Below are positions 8,139 to 17,095 of a stretch of 64,000 nucleotides of DNA, piece by piece. The number at the start of each line of letters is the position of its first letter. Within the stretch, counting starts at the first letter, position 1. The stretch is from positions 372,001 through 436,000 of the forward strand of contig CAVXBB010000005.1 in assembly GCA_963759875.1 (NCBI GenBank), in the 5' to 3' direction. This stretch comes from JAFAGX01 sp963759875 (GTDB taxonomy: Bacteria; Acidobacteriota; Terriglobia; Terriglobales; Acidobacteriaceae). Under the pieces are notes generated by a model. The model was given only the letters and a program-made list of their open reading frames with translations, did no database searches and was not told the origin of the DNA. Position numbers and translations under genes: made by a program.

Positions 8139-9470
8139 CTATACACCCCAGAGATAGTCTTCCTGCTCGCTATGTTGGTCGGAGGCAGGGAAAGGGATCG
8201 GCGGGAAATCGCTCCGAGCCTGACTCGGAATCCTGTGCTCGCTTTGGGATTCCGGTCCCGCACCAGCGACTGCGGCGCGAGCTTTGGTTTCGCTCGGCGC
8301 CACCCCTTGAGCCTGGGCTTTGGTGTTGCCAATCAGTTCCAGCAGATGATGATCCCGCACGTTCTTGATGCGGTCGGCAAGAGCGACGAATCGTTTGTAG
8401 ATATCGTCGAGTTCACGGCGATCAAACCCATAACCGAGCTGCTCGCAGCGGATGGCGAGTGCGTGACGGCCAGAGTGCTTGCCCAAGACCAGCGTGGAAT
8501 CGGGCACACCCACAGATTGAGGTGTCATGATTTCATACGTCAGCTTGTTCTTGAGAACTCCATCCTGGTGAATGCCGGCTTCATGAGCAAACGCGTTTCG
8601 GCCGATGACAGCTTTATTCGGCTGAACGGGTACGCCGGTGATCTCGGTCAGCATTTGGCTGGTCGGAAACAGTTGCTCAGTCGCAATACTGGTTTCGTAA
8701 GGCAGACGGTCGCGGCGGACGTGCATGGCCATCACGATCTCTTCCAAAGAGGCGTTGCCGGCTCGTTCCCCGATTCCGTTAATCGTACATTCCACCTGCT
8801 GAGCTCCGGCTTCCAGAGCGGCCAGAGAATTGGCGACAGCTAGCCCCAAATCATTGTGGCAATGGGCGGAAATTGTGATGTTTTCAATTCCGTGAACACG
8901 CACGCGAAGGGTTCGAATCAATTCACCGAATTCGGCAGGCGTGGTATAGCCGACCGTATCTGGGATGTTTACCGTCGCGGCTCCTGCCTCAATAACGGCT
9001 TGCACAACCTGGCAGAGAAAATCTGGATCGGTTCTGGTCGCGTCCTCAGGAGAAAATTCCACGTCACTGCACAGCCTCCTTGCGAAGCTGACGGCCTCGG
9101 CTGCCTGGTTCAGACACTGCTCGCGGGAAATCTTCAATTTGTATTGGAGGTGAATGTCCGAGGTCGCGAGAAAGATGTGAATGCGCGGTTTGGCGGCATG
9201 TTGAACGGCTTGCCAGGCGCGCTCGATATCGGGCTTACAGGCGCGAGCAAGCGCCGCAATGATCGGGCGCGTCACTACAGCAGCGATTGCCTGAACCGCA
9301 GCAAAATCACCTTCAGAAGCGATGGGGAACCCGGCTTCGATCACATCCACGCCCAGGCGGTCGAGCTGATGGGCCAGGCGTAGCTTCTCCTGGACGGTCA
9401 TGCTGCAGCCGGGCGATTGCTCACCGTCGCGTAGCGTGGTGTCGAAAACCGTAAGTCGGGTTCGCTCCAT
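8139..9470 (-). CDS. leuA: 2-isopropylmalate synthase lacking the C-terminal regulatory domain
   Basis: Catalyses acetyl-CoA plus 2-oxoisovalerate to 2-isopropylmalate, the committed leucine step. From ATG 9470 (AGGAG about 7 nt upstream) the protein has 443 residues. The TIM-barrel motifs are intact: FDTTLRDGEQSPG near residue 9, SAHCHNDLGLAVAN near 200 and NGIGERAGNASLEE near 230. The linker subdomain up to LADRIKNVRDHHLLELIG is present. The usual ~120-residue LeuA regulatory domain is absent and is replaced by a ~50-residue Pro/Ser/Gln-rich tail ending DYLWGV. There is no room for a frameshifted remnant, because leuB begins 11 bp later. A homocitrate or citramalate synthase is less likely given the operon. 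Confidence 0.92.
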   Translation of the reverse strand: MERTRLTVFDTTLRDGEQSPGCSMTVQEKLRLAHQLDRLGVDVIEAGFPIASEGDFAAVQAIAAVVTRPIIAALARACKPDIERAWQAVQHAAKPRIHIFLATSDIHLQYKLKISREQCLNQAAEAVSFARRLCSDVEFSPEDATRTDPDFLCQVVQAVIEAGAATVNIPDTVGYTTPAEFGELIRTLRVRVHGIENITISAHCHNDLGLAVANSLAALEAGAQQVECTINGIGERAGNASLEEIVMAMHVRRDRLPYETSIATEQLFPTSQMLTEITGVPVQPNKAVIGRNAFAHEAGIHQDGVLKNKLTYEIMTPQSVGVPDSTLVLGKHSGRHALAIRCEQLGYGFDRRELDDIYKRFVALADRIKNVRDHHLLELIGNTKAQAQGVAPSETKARAAVAGAGPESQSEHRIPSQARSDFPPIPFPASDQHSEQEDYLWGV

Positions 9471-9522
9471 GACAAGGCTCCTGTGGAGATGAATGAGTGA
9501 TATGCTACGCAGGATAGACACT

Positions 9523-9596
9523 TAAGCAAAGCTTATATTGCTAACAACACTATTAGACACGCTTAAACCATAAGCTTGGCTAATAGATCGATAAGC
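9523..9596. promoter_or_regulatory. Candidate LysR operator cluster between leuA and lysR
   Basis: Five TAAGC/GCTTA half-sites fall within 74 bp: TAAGC 9523-9527 with GCTTA 9531-9535 (inverted, 3-nt gap), GCTTA 9561-9565 with TAAGC 9571-9575 (inverted, 5-nt gap), and TAAGC 9592-9596. The tract is AT-rich and sits in the divergent promoter region, the usual place for LysR binding. Binding itself is inferred. Confidence 0.55.
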
Positions 9597-9615
9597 AACT
9601 TCGAAGAGGTCGTCT

Positions 9616-10533
9616 GTGGACTTATCACAACTGGAAGTGTTTTTGGCCGTCGCCAGAGAGCGGCGATTTTCACGCGCAGCGCAAAAGTTGTATCGAACCC
9701 AGTCGGCGATCAGCCAATCCATCCGTAAGTTGGAGCAAGAGCTCGGGGAGCCGCTTTTTGATCGCTCGTCCCGCGATGGCTTGCTCACTGATGCCGGAAG
9801 CGTGCTGCAGGAATACGCGGAACGGCTGCTAAATTTGCGGGCCGACGCACAGGAAGCGCTCGCCGAACTGAAAGAACTACAAAAGGGCAAGCTGGTGGTC
9901 TCGGCCAACGAATTTACAGCGCTTTACCTTTTGCCCCTGTTGGCGGAGTTTCGCCGGCTGCATCCCATGGTCAAAATCACCGTGAATCGATCGCTGGGCA
10001 GCCACATTCCGGATGACGTGCTACGGCATAGCTCAGAATTGGGAGTCCTTAGCTACGACCCCCAAGATCCGCAGTTGCGCTCGACCGTCGTCTACCTCGA
10101 TGAATTGATCTTTGTGGTTCCACCGAACCATCCTTTAGCTAATCAGCAGCAGGTCAGCATTCGGCAGTTGGGCGCCGAATCATTTGTGGCTCACAATGTG
10201 CCATCTCCATATCGCGACAAAGTTCTGCAGGCCTTCAAGCGGCACAAGACACCTCTGCATATGGGAGTCGAGCTGCCCACCTTACAAGCTATTAAACTCT
10301 TTGTCGCCGCAGGAAATGGAGTCGCTCTCGTGCCTGAAATGAGCGTTGAGGAGGAACTCAAGCGTGGAGAACTGGTCTGCATTCCGGTTCGCGAATTGCG
10401 AGTTCAGCGGAAGCTCAGGCTTATTTATCGCAAAGCGGCCACCCTTTCCCATGCCGCACGGGCGTTCCTGACTGTGGCCGAGACGTTCGCTCGCGAGCGG
10501 GGCGGCAGGTACCGTTTCCAGGCGGAACGGTGA
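9616..10533 (+). CDS. LysR family transcriptional regulator, divergent from leuABCD
   Basis: A 305-residue LysR-type regulator. The N-terminal winged helix-turn-helix is clear (LEVFLAVARERRFSRAAQKL through SIRKLEQELGEPLFDR, about residues 5-50), followed by the effector-binding periplasmic-binding-protein-like domain from about residue 90. The start is GTG 9616 with AGAGG about 6 nt upstream. It is transcribed away from leuA across a 145-bp gap containing repeated TAAGC half-sites, so it probably regulates the leucine operon and itself, possibly in response to a leucine-pathway intermediate. The effector is not determinable here. Confidence 0.92.
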   Translation: MDLSQLEVFLAVARERRFSRAAQKLYRTQSAISQSIRKLEQELGEPLFDRSSRDGLLTDAGSVLQEYAERLLNLRADAQEALAELKELQKGKLVVSANEFTALYLLPLLAEFRRLHPMVKITVNRSLGSHIPDDVLRHSSELGVLSYDPQDPQLRSTVVYLDELIFVVPPNHPLANQQQVSIRQLGAESFVAHNVPSPYRDKVLQAFKRHKTPLHMGVELPTLQAIKLFVAAGNGVALVPEMSVEEELKRGELVCIPVRELRVQRKLRLIYRKAATLSHAARAFLTVAETFARERGGRYRFQAER

Positions 10534-10568
10534 AGGGCGCATCCGCGCGCTGAAGCCAAAGTCGCAGC

Positions 10569-10596
10569 GTAACCTTTCCTGGGATGGGCAGTTTAT
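10569..10596 (+). promoter_or_regulatory. Possible ECF-type promoter of the sigma factor gene
   Basis: GTAACCTTT (10569-10577) resembles the AAC-containing -35 box of ECF promoters, and GTTTAT (10591-10596) follows at near-ECF spacing, just before the sigma gene. It would fit autoregulation. The match is by eye only and weak. Confidence 0.25.
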
Positions 10597-10608
10597 ACAT
10601 TTAGAGGG

Positions 10609-11229
10609 GTGATGGTGGCAAGAGCACCGGCATCGAAGCAGTCCCCGGCGCAGGCTGATGAACGCCTGCTGGTGGAGGCTGCGCAGAAGGATCCGGCGCG
10701 CTTTGCCGAGCTCTATGAGCTTCATTTCCATCGCGTGTACCTGTTTGTCGCGCACCGCGTTGGCGATCGCGACGTTGCAGAGGATTTGACCTCCGATGTT
10801 TTTCATAAAGCGCTCGCGAATCTCAAGCAATTTGAGTGGCGCGGTGCGCCGTTTGGCGCCTGGCTGCTACGCATTGCGGCGAATGCGGTAACCGATCGCG
10901 GCAAACGAAGCGGGCGAGAGCTGAGCTTTGCAGATCCACCGGAGATCGGGTGCGAGCCGGATCTGGGAGAAGTTGAGGATGCGGCGCGGTTATTCCGGCT
11001 GGTGGATGAATTGCCTCAAGACCAAGGACAGGTGATCAGAATGCGTTTTGCCGCGCAGAAAAGCATTCGTGAGATCGCCGAAAAGCTCGGGCGCAGCGAA
11101 GGTGCGGTAAAGCAGCTTCAATTTCGGGCACTTGAGAATCTGAGGGCGCGGTTCACAGCGCCGAAAAAGGAACAACCACGAAGGTCACGCAGGGATGCGG
11201 TGGGAAGCAGGAAGAACAGGAATGGCTAA
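10609..11229 (+). CDS. ECF sigma factor (sigma-70 family)
   Basis: A 206-residue extracytoplasmic-function sigma factor. Region 2 is AELYELHFHRVYLFVAHRVGDRDVAEDLTSDVF (about residues 33-65) with the following WLLRIAANAVTD. Region 4 is LPQDQGQVIRMRFAAQKSIREIAEKLGRSEGAVKQLQFRA (about 137-176), a complete HTH. The start is one of three close codons, GTG 10609, ATG 10612 or GTG 10615, after AGAGGGG. The last ~25 residues are Arg/Lys-rich and are encoded by DNA resembling a dispersed repeat. The stop overlaps the start of the downstream triple-VOC gene, which implies coupled translation of a partner. Confidence 0.93.
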   Translation: MMVARAPASKQSPAQADERLLVEAAQKDPARFAELYELHFHRVYLFVAHRVGDRDVAEDLTSDVFHKALANLKQFEWRGAPFGAWLLRIAANAVTDRGKRSGRELSFADPPEIGCEPDLGEVEDAARLFRLVDELPQDQGQVIRMRFAAQKSIREIAEKLGRSEGAVKQLQFRALENLRARFTAPKKEQPRRSRRDAVGSRKNRNG

Positions 11230-12670
11230 GCGCAATTTGGCCGAACAACTCGATGATGCGGTCGACGGGCTGCTGGCAAGCCCAGCAGCACTGCCGCCGT
11301 TGAGTGATGCGAGTTTGGAGTCACTCCTGCGCATTGCCGTCGAGTTGCGCGATTTGCCGCGACCAGAGTTCAAAGCACGCTTGAAATCCGATCTACAAAA
11401 AAGGAGCGCGAGTATGGCGACTATAGCGGAGCCGGTAATGGCAGTGCACACCCGTGCAATGCCACGTTTAACATTCAAGGATGTAGCCAAGGCGATCGAC
11501 TTCTACAAGGACGCCTTCGGAGCAAAGGACACAATGCGCTTCCAGATTGGATCTGGAACCGCCCATGCGGAGGTCACAATTGGTGATTCGCTGATTACAC
11601 TCTCCGAAGAGTGGCCGGAAGGTGGAAGATTCAGCGCTGAGACCTTGGGCCAATCGCCCATTGAGTTGAGCCTGCGCGTTGATGATGTCGATTCCTTTGC
11701 TGCACGCGCCGTGGCTGCGGGGTTGAAGCCTCTCAGATCTGTGTCGGACAAATTCTATGGCAGACGTGAAGGCAGCTTTGTTGATCCGTTCGGCTACACG
11801 TGGAACATCTCCACGGTCAAAGAAGAAATGTCAGTTGAAGAGATGCACCGACGATTCCAAGCAGAGGAAGCCCAGGCAGAGACGCCCCTTGAGCCAATTC
11901 GCAAGGGCTTCCGCACGATTACCCCTTACATGATCGCGAAAGACGGGCCAGCGCTTCTGGAATTTGCGAAGCAGGCGTTTGGCGCCGAAGAGATCTCTCG
12001 TGGCATTGGCACAGCGGGCGGCCTTCACGGTGAAGTCAAAATTGGAGATTCGATGCTGATGATAGGTGGTGGAATCCCAGGCCGGGAATTTCGCTCGACC
12101 GCGAGTACCATTGCACTGCACGTTTACGTAAAGGATGTCGACACGGTTTATCAACAAGCCATGGCGGCTGGGGCCGCTTCGGTTCATGGACCCGCGGAAA
12201 TGGAATACGGTGAGAAATCGGTAGCCATAAAAGATCCGGCGGGGAATTACTGGTACATCGCTACGCATCACGGACCCAGCTACGTTCCGGAGGGCCTGAA
12301 TGATGTGAACGTCTACATGCATCCCTTACGCGCGGAACCGGTGATCAAGTTCTTGCAACGGGCGTTTGGTGCCGAAGAGTTGGAAAAATATGCCTCGCCC
12401 GATGGCGTTGTTCATCACGCGAAGGTTCGCGTGGGCACCTCGATAGTCGAAATGGGCGAGGCGCATGGGCCTTACCAGCCTACGACAAGCGTGCTCTACA
12501 TGTACGTACCCGACGTGGATGCCACGTATCAGCGGGCGCTGCAGGCAGGTGCGACTTCGGTTATGGCCCCCGCCGATCAGCCTTACGGGGATCGCAATGC
12601 GGGAGTGAAGGATGCTTTCGGAAATACCTGGTACATCGCCAGCCATATTAAAGATGTAGTGACAAGCTAG
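11222..12670 (+). CDS. Triple VOC-domain protein with anti-sigma-like N-terminus
   Basis: From ATG 11222 the protein has 482 residues; the ATG overlaps the stop of the sigma factor by 8 bp. Residues 1-60 (LAEQLDDAVDGLLAS, then LRIAVELRDLPRPEFKARL) resemble the DUF5667-type N-terminal segment found in proteins encoded beside ECF sigma factors; this is recollection, not a search. Three PhnB/glyoxalase-like VOC domains follow, at roughly 80-200, 235-345 and 360-478. Each ends in the family's DPFGYTWNIST / DPAGNYWYIATH / DAFGNTWYIASH motif. There is no membrane segment. It may be a cytosolic ligand-sensing anti-sigma factor, or simply an enzyme co-expressed with the sigma factor. Confidence 0.85.
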   Translation: MAKRNLAEQLDDAVDGLLASPAALPPLSDASLESLLRIAVELRDLPRPEFKARLKSDLQKRSASMATIAEPVMAVHTRAMPRLTFKDVAKAIDFYKDAFGAKDTMRFQIGSGTAHAEVTIGDSLITLSEEWPEGGRFSAETLGQSPIELSLRVDDVDSFAARAVAAGLKPLRSVSDKFYGRREGSFVDPFGYTWNISTVKEEMSVEEMHRRFQAEEAQAETPLEPIRKGFRTITPYMIAKDGPALLEFAKQAFGAEEISRGIGTAGGLHGEVKIGDSMLMIGGGIPGREFRSTASTIALHVYVKDVDTVYQQAMAAGAASVHGPAEMEYGEKSVAIKDPAGNYWYIATHHGPSYVPEGLNDVNVYMHPLRAEPVIKFLQRAFGAEELEKYASPDGVVHHAKVRVGTSIVEMGEAHGPYQPTTSVLYMYVPDVDATYQRALQAGATSVMAPADQPYGDRNAGVKDAFGNTWYIASHIKDVVTS

Positions 12671-12678
12671 AGGATGGT

Positions 12679-14148
12679 TCAGCTTTGGCTGGCGCCGTCG
12701 GCCGAGGTGTCGGAGGATTCCTCATCTTCAGCCAAGACGCCAAACTTCTTTAGCTTGTATCTCAGCGCGTCGCGGGAGATATCGAGCAGTTTGGCAGCGT
12801 GCGTCTGATTGTTGTTGGCCTGCCGCATGGCCAGCTCCACCATGGCATGCTCCATCTGTTCCAGCGAAGTGCCGCCGTCCGGAATATAAAGTTTCGGCAG
12901 CGTCCGGCCATTGGGTAGCTGCTGTCCGGCGTTGGCAGCGGAAGTGCGCTCGAATACGGTTTGGCTCCCGCTTTCCACGACCGAGAACGGCAGATGTGCC
13001 GAATGCAGCAATGGCTCGTCTTCCAGGATCATCGCGCGCTCAATCGAGTTCTTCAGTTCGCGCACATTTCCCGGCCAGTTGTGCGCCATCAGGAGCCGTC
13101 GCATATCCATGGTAATTCCTTGCACTGATTTTTTGAATTTCCGGTTATAGCGAGCAATGAAAAAATCCACCAATGGCCCGATGTCTTCTTTGCGTTCGCG
13201 CAGCGGGGGAATGAAGACCGCAATAATGGCGAGACGATAGTACAGATCCTGGCGAAAGTGCCCTTCGCGAACGGCTTTCTCCACATCGCGATTAGACGCC
13301 GCGATCACCCGCACGTCCACCTGCATATCGCGTACGCCCCCCACCCGCCGGATTACCTGATCTTCCAGAACCCGCAAGAGCTTGGCTTGCAGCAGCGGCG
13401 AAAGTTCCCCGATTTCGTCGAGAAACAACGTGCCCCCATCAGCAGTCTCGAACAAACCCTTCTTCATCTGCTTGGCGTCGGTGAATGCGCCTTTTTCGTG
13501 CCCGAACAGTTCGGCTTCCATCAGGGTTTCAGGGATGGCCGAGCAGTTGATGGCCACAAACGGTTTTTCCTGGCGCGAGCTTTCGTAGTGAAGGGCCTTG
13601 GCGATCAGGTCTTTACCGGTGCCGCTTTCTCCTTGGATCAGAATCGTGGTGGCTTCACTGGCGGCAATTTTGCGCACAAAGGCCATCAATTCCACCATCT
13701 TGGCCGACGAGCCGATGACCTCATGATAGCCGGTGCGTCGTCGTACCTCGCCACGAAGCGATTGCACTTCGTTGCGCAGGCGATTGGTTTCCAGCGCATT
13801 CTTGATTGCGACGTTTAATTCGTCGAAGTCGATGGGCTTGCCGACGAAGTCATAGGCACCGAGTTTCAGAGCGGTTTTGACGTCGTCTAGCTGTGGATCG
13901 GCGGTGATCATGATGACCGCGCGAGCGCGCCCGTTCTTCTTTAGCTGGCCGAGGACTTCCAGGCCGCTCATGTCAGGCAAGCGGACATCAAGCAGCACCA
14001 GATCGGGAGACTCCTGCTGCGCCATTTTAAGTGCAGGCTCACCCGAATCGGCCTCCAGCACGCTATATCCCCATTCCTCACACTTCTGGCGCAGCGACCA
14101 GCGCACCAGCCGCTCGTCATCCACCACCAGAACTTTGTCACCGTCCAT
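12679..14148 (-). CDS. Sigma-54-dependent response regulator (NtrC family)
   Basis: A 489-residue bacterial enhancer-binding protein. The receiver domain occupies residues 4-120, with phosphoacceptor Asp54 in LVLLDVRLPD and Lys104. The AAA+ domain spans about 143-375, with Walker A GESGTGKD at 173-180, Walker B TLFLDEIGE near 240-248 and the sigma-54 contact loop GAFTDA at 220-225, a variant of GAFTGA. A Fis-type HTH is at the end (NNQTHAAKLLDISRDALRYKLKK). It ends 8 bp from the convergent VOC gene. No histidine kinase is adjacent, so its partner is elsewhere; the next divergent gene encodes a Ser/Thr kinase. Confidence 0.95.
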   Translation of the reverse strand: MDGDKVLVVDDERLVRWSLRQKCEEWGYSVLEADSGEPALKMAQQESPDLVLLDVRLPDMSGLEVLGQLKKNGRARAVIMITADPQLDDVKTALKLGAYDFVGKPIDFDELNVAIKNALETNRLRNEVQSLRGEVRRRTGYHEVIGSSAKMVELMAFVRKIAASEATTILIQGESGTGKDLIAKALHYESSRQEKPFVAINCSAIPETLMEAELFGHEKGAFTDAKQMKKGLFETADGGTLFLDEIGELSPLLQAKLLRVLEDQVIRRVGGVRDMQVDVRVIAASNRDVEKAVREGHFRQDLYYRLAIIAVFIPPLRERKEDIGPLVDFFIARYNRKFKKSVQGITMDMRRLLMAHNWPGNVRELKNSIERAMILEDEPLLHSAHLPFSVVESGSQTVFERTSAANAGQQLPNGRTLPKLYIPDGGTSLEQMEHAMVELAMRQANNNQTHAAKLLDISRDALRYKLKKFGVLAEDEESSDTSADGASQS

Positions 14149-14241
14149 CCCGTTTAGCTTACTACGGAACCTTTGTGTGACGAGTTGCGTTGACCTGGTT
14201 AATATCGCAACCTAAGATCAAAGCATCCGCAGAATGGTTTC

Positions 14242-17064
14242 ATGATTGGCCAGACCATCTCGCATTACCAGGTCCTGCACAGGCTCGGCGGCGGCGGTAT
14301 GGGCGTGGTTTACGAGGCGCAGGACCTGAATCTCGGACGCCATGTAGCGCTGAAATTCCTCCCCCCCGATCTGGAGGGAGATCCGGCGGCCTTAGAACGA
14401 TTCCAAGTAGAGGCCCGCTCAGCTTCAGCATTGAATCACCCAAACATCTGCACGATTTATGAAATCGCGCAGGCGGACGGACGCTACTTCATTGTGATGG
14501 AACTGCTCGAGGGACAAACCCTGAAGCAGTGCATCGCAAGCGGTGCTATCGACCTGCACCTGGCAATTGAGCTTGCGATCCAGATTGCGGACGCACTCGA
14601 TGCGGCTCATTGCAAAGGCATTATTCATCGTGATCTGAAGCCGGCAAACATTTTTGTCACCAACCGTCACCAGGCGAAAATACTGGACTTCGGGCTTGCC
14701 AAGTACGTGAAATCTCCGGGTGCAGGACTGGCCTCCGCAGCGACGATCAGCGATGCGATGCTGACCAGTCCGGGCTCGACCGTAGGGACCGTGGCTTATA
14801 TGTCACCGGAACAGGCGCGGGGTAAGGATCTTGATTCCCGTACCGACCTGTTTTCATTCGGGGCCGTGCTTTACGAGATGGTCACCGGAGTGTTGGCATT
14901 TCAGGGCGAAACTTCGGCGGTGATTTTCGACGACCTGTTGAACCGTCCCGTCGTTCCGCCCATCCGTATAAATCCGCGGGTGCCCCTGGCACTGGATGCG
15001 ATCATAACGAAATTGTTGGAGAAGGACCGCGAATTGCGGTTTCAGAGCGCAGCCGAATTGCGGGCGGACCTGAAACGCCTGCGGCGGGACACGGATTCTG
15101 CTGTTGTGAGTGCGGCCAGTAGCGGCATGCACAGGGCTTTGCGGCCGGGGGACAGATCGCGCAGGCTGTGGAATTACACCGTGCTGGGATTGGCGGCGGT
15201 TGCGATTGCAGCGCTGATATTTGTTTTTATAGCCCGGAAACATAGCGCGGCCATCACGGAGAAAGATGCCGTGTTGCTGACGGACTTCGTCAACACCACT
15301 GCGGATCCGGTGTTCGACGGTACCTTGAAGAAAGCAGTGGCGGTCGATCTCGGACAGTCTCCCTATGTAAATGTCGTGCCCGAACAAAAGATAAGAGAGA
15401 CCTTACAGCTGATGGGAAAGTCGCCGGGGGACCGAGTTACTAGCGAGGTTGGCAAAGAAATTTGCTTGCGCGACGGCATCAAAGCCATGCTGACCGGTTC
15501 GATCACCAACGTAGGCAGTCAATATGTGATTACTCTTGAGGCAATCAATGCTGCCACTGGAGATGCTCTGGCCCAGCAACAGGTGCAGGCGGATAGTAAA
15601 GAAGAAGTGCTGACTGCACTCCATACCGCTAGCACCACGCTGCGGAGGAAGTTAGGCGAGTCGCTGGCATCAGTAAAGAAGTACGACAAGCCGCTGTCCG
15701 AAGCCACAACTTCGTCGCTCGACGCGCTCAAGGCATTTACGCTTGGAGACGCCAAACACTTTGGAGGAGAAGATTTAGACGCGATCCCGCTTTATCAACA
15801 TGCGATCGAGCTTGATCCCAACTTTGCCCTGGCGTATGCGCGTCTGGGGGTGGCATATGGCAACGTCGGACAGAACGAAGAAGGTGAACAATACAGGCAG
15901 AAGGCGTTTGAGTTGCGAGACCGCGCCAGCGAGCACGAAAAGCTTTACATCGCTGAGCATTACTACGCGGATTCCGGCCAATTAGACAAAGGAATCGCCG
16001 CCCTCGAACTCTACAAGCAAACCTACCCGCATGATTCCGTACCCTACAGCAACCTGTCTGGCATCTACTTGAGACTGGGGCAATTCGACAACGCTCTTCA
16101 GAACGCCCGGATAGCACTTCAGCTCGATCCCGATAGCGTGAACAGTTATACGAATTTAGCCCAGACCTACATCGCGAGCGATCGTCTGGACGAGGCTAAG
16201 ACCACTTTAGACCAAGCGGTTGCGCGAGAACTGAACGCCTCGAGTGTTCACGGGCAGCTGGCGTATATTGCGTGGCTACAGCATGATGAAGCAACCGCGG
16301 AGCGGCAAATACAGCTGATCAAAGCCAGCCCTGATGGTGAGATGACCGTGCTGAACTTTGAAGCAGGGATCGCGGCCCTTCACGGCAAATTGCGGGAAGC
16401 GCGGGAACTTGGCAGCAAGATGCGTGTTGAGGCGGACCGTCTCGGATTAAAAGAACCCGCGGCTTCGGAATACCAGCAGGAGTCGGTCATGGAGGCACTG
16501 GCTGGTAATCGTTCCCAAGCTCTGGCCGACGTAGAACACGCGCTGGCGAGCTCGAAATCTCCTGCCGTGATTATGGGATGCGCCTCAATACTGGCTTATG
16601 TTGGAGACGAAAATAAAGCTCTGAAGCTGGCCGCTGATGTGGCACAAAAACGCCCTTACGACACCATGGTCCAGTTTGTGTCCGTTCCAGACATTAAGGC
16701 GGAAATCGCTTTAAAGCACGGGGATTTCAGCCAGGCGGCGAGTCTGCTGGATGGGGCTTTGGTTTACGCCCGTGTTGATCCAGGCACTCTTTACCTTCGA
16801 GGACTGGCGTTCCTGAAGAGTGGCCATGCGGCTGAGGCGATTCAAGCTTTTCAGCGCCCGCTCGCACTTCGCAACTTTATGGGTCTGGATTTGACGTTGC
16901 CCTTTGATCGGTTAAATCTGGCACGAGCATATGCTTTGGCGGGGGATAAGGCCCACAGCCGGACCGCTTATCAGGATTTCTTTGCTCTTTGGAAGGATGC
17001 CGACGTCGACGTTCCGGTATTGCGCGAAGCCAAGGCGGAGTACCAAAAGGTCAGCAGCGATTAG
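14242..17064 (+). CDS. Transmembrane Ser/Thr protein kinase with TPR tail
   Basis: A 940-residue Hanks-type kinase. The kinase domain is at 1-280: Gly-rich loop LGGGGMGVVYEA, ATP Lys38, catalytic IIHRDLKPAN with Asp131, and DFG at 149-151. One membrane helix lies at about 311-331. The C-terminal part, likely outside the cytoplasm, has an alpha/beta region (about 340-480, recalling TolB-like or FlgO-like N-terminal folds) and then many TPR-like helices, for example DAIPLYQHAIELDPNFALAYARLGVAYGNVG. This architecture is frequent in Acidobacteriota and Planctomycetes. No PASTA repeats occur. The start is ATG 14242, with a poor ribosome site. The substrate is unknown. Confidence 0.93.
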   Translation: MIGQTISHYQVLHRLGGGGMGVVYEAQDLNLGRHVALKFLPPDLEGDPAALERFQVEARSASALNHPNICTIYEIAQADGRYFIVMELLEGQTLKQCIASGAIDLHLAIELAIQIADALDAAHCKGIIHRDLKPANIFVTNRHQAKILDFGLAKYVKSPGAGLASAATISDAMLTSPGSTVGTVAYMSPEQARGKDLDSRTDLFSFGAVLYEMVTGVLAFQGETSAVIFDDLLNRPVVPPIRINPRVPLALDAIITKLLEKDRELRFQSAAELRADLKRLRRDTDSAVVSAASSGMHRALRPGDRSRRLWNYTVLGLAAVAIAALIFVFIARKHSAAITEKDAVLLTDFVNTTADPVFDGTLKKAVAVDLGQSPYVNVVPEQKIRETLQLMGKSPGDRVTSEVGKEICLRDGIKAMLTGSITNVGSQYVITLEAINAATGDALAQQQVQADSKEEVLTALHTASTTLRRKLGESLASVKKYDKPLSEATTSSLDALKAFTLGDAKHFGGEDLDAIPLYQHAIELDPNFALAYARLGVAYGNVGQNEEGEQYRQKAFELRDRASEHEKLYIAEHYYADSGQLDKGIAALELYKQTYPHDSVPYSNLSGIYLRLGQFDNALQNARIALQLDPDSVNSYTNLAQTYIASDRLDEAKTTLDQAVARELNASSVHGQLAYIAWLQHDEATAERQIQLIKASPDGEMTVLNFEAGIAALHGKLREARELGSKMRVEADRLGLKEPAASEYQQESVMEALAGNRSQALADVEHALASSKSPAVIMGCASILAYVGDENKALKLAADVAQKRPYDTMVQFVSVPDIKAEIALKHGDFSQAASLLDGALVYARVDPGTLYLRGLAFLKSGHAAEAIQAFQRPLALRNFMGLDLTLPFDRLNLARAYALAGDKAHSRTAYQDFFALWKDADVDVPVLREAKAEYQKVSSD

Positions 17065-17095
17065 CTAGTATTAGCAACTCCGGGAACAGATGAGG

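Noticed and set aside
8860..8925. Word resembling a tRNA T-loop (GGGTTCGAATC)
   Set aside because: It lies within the leuA coding sequence, and no acceptor stem or anticodon arm pairs with it.
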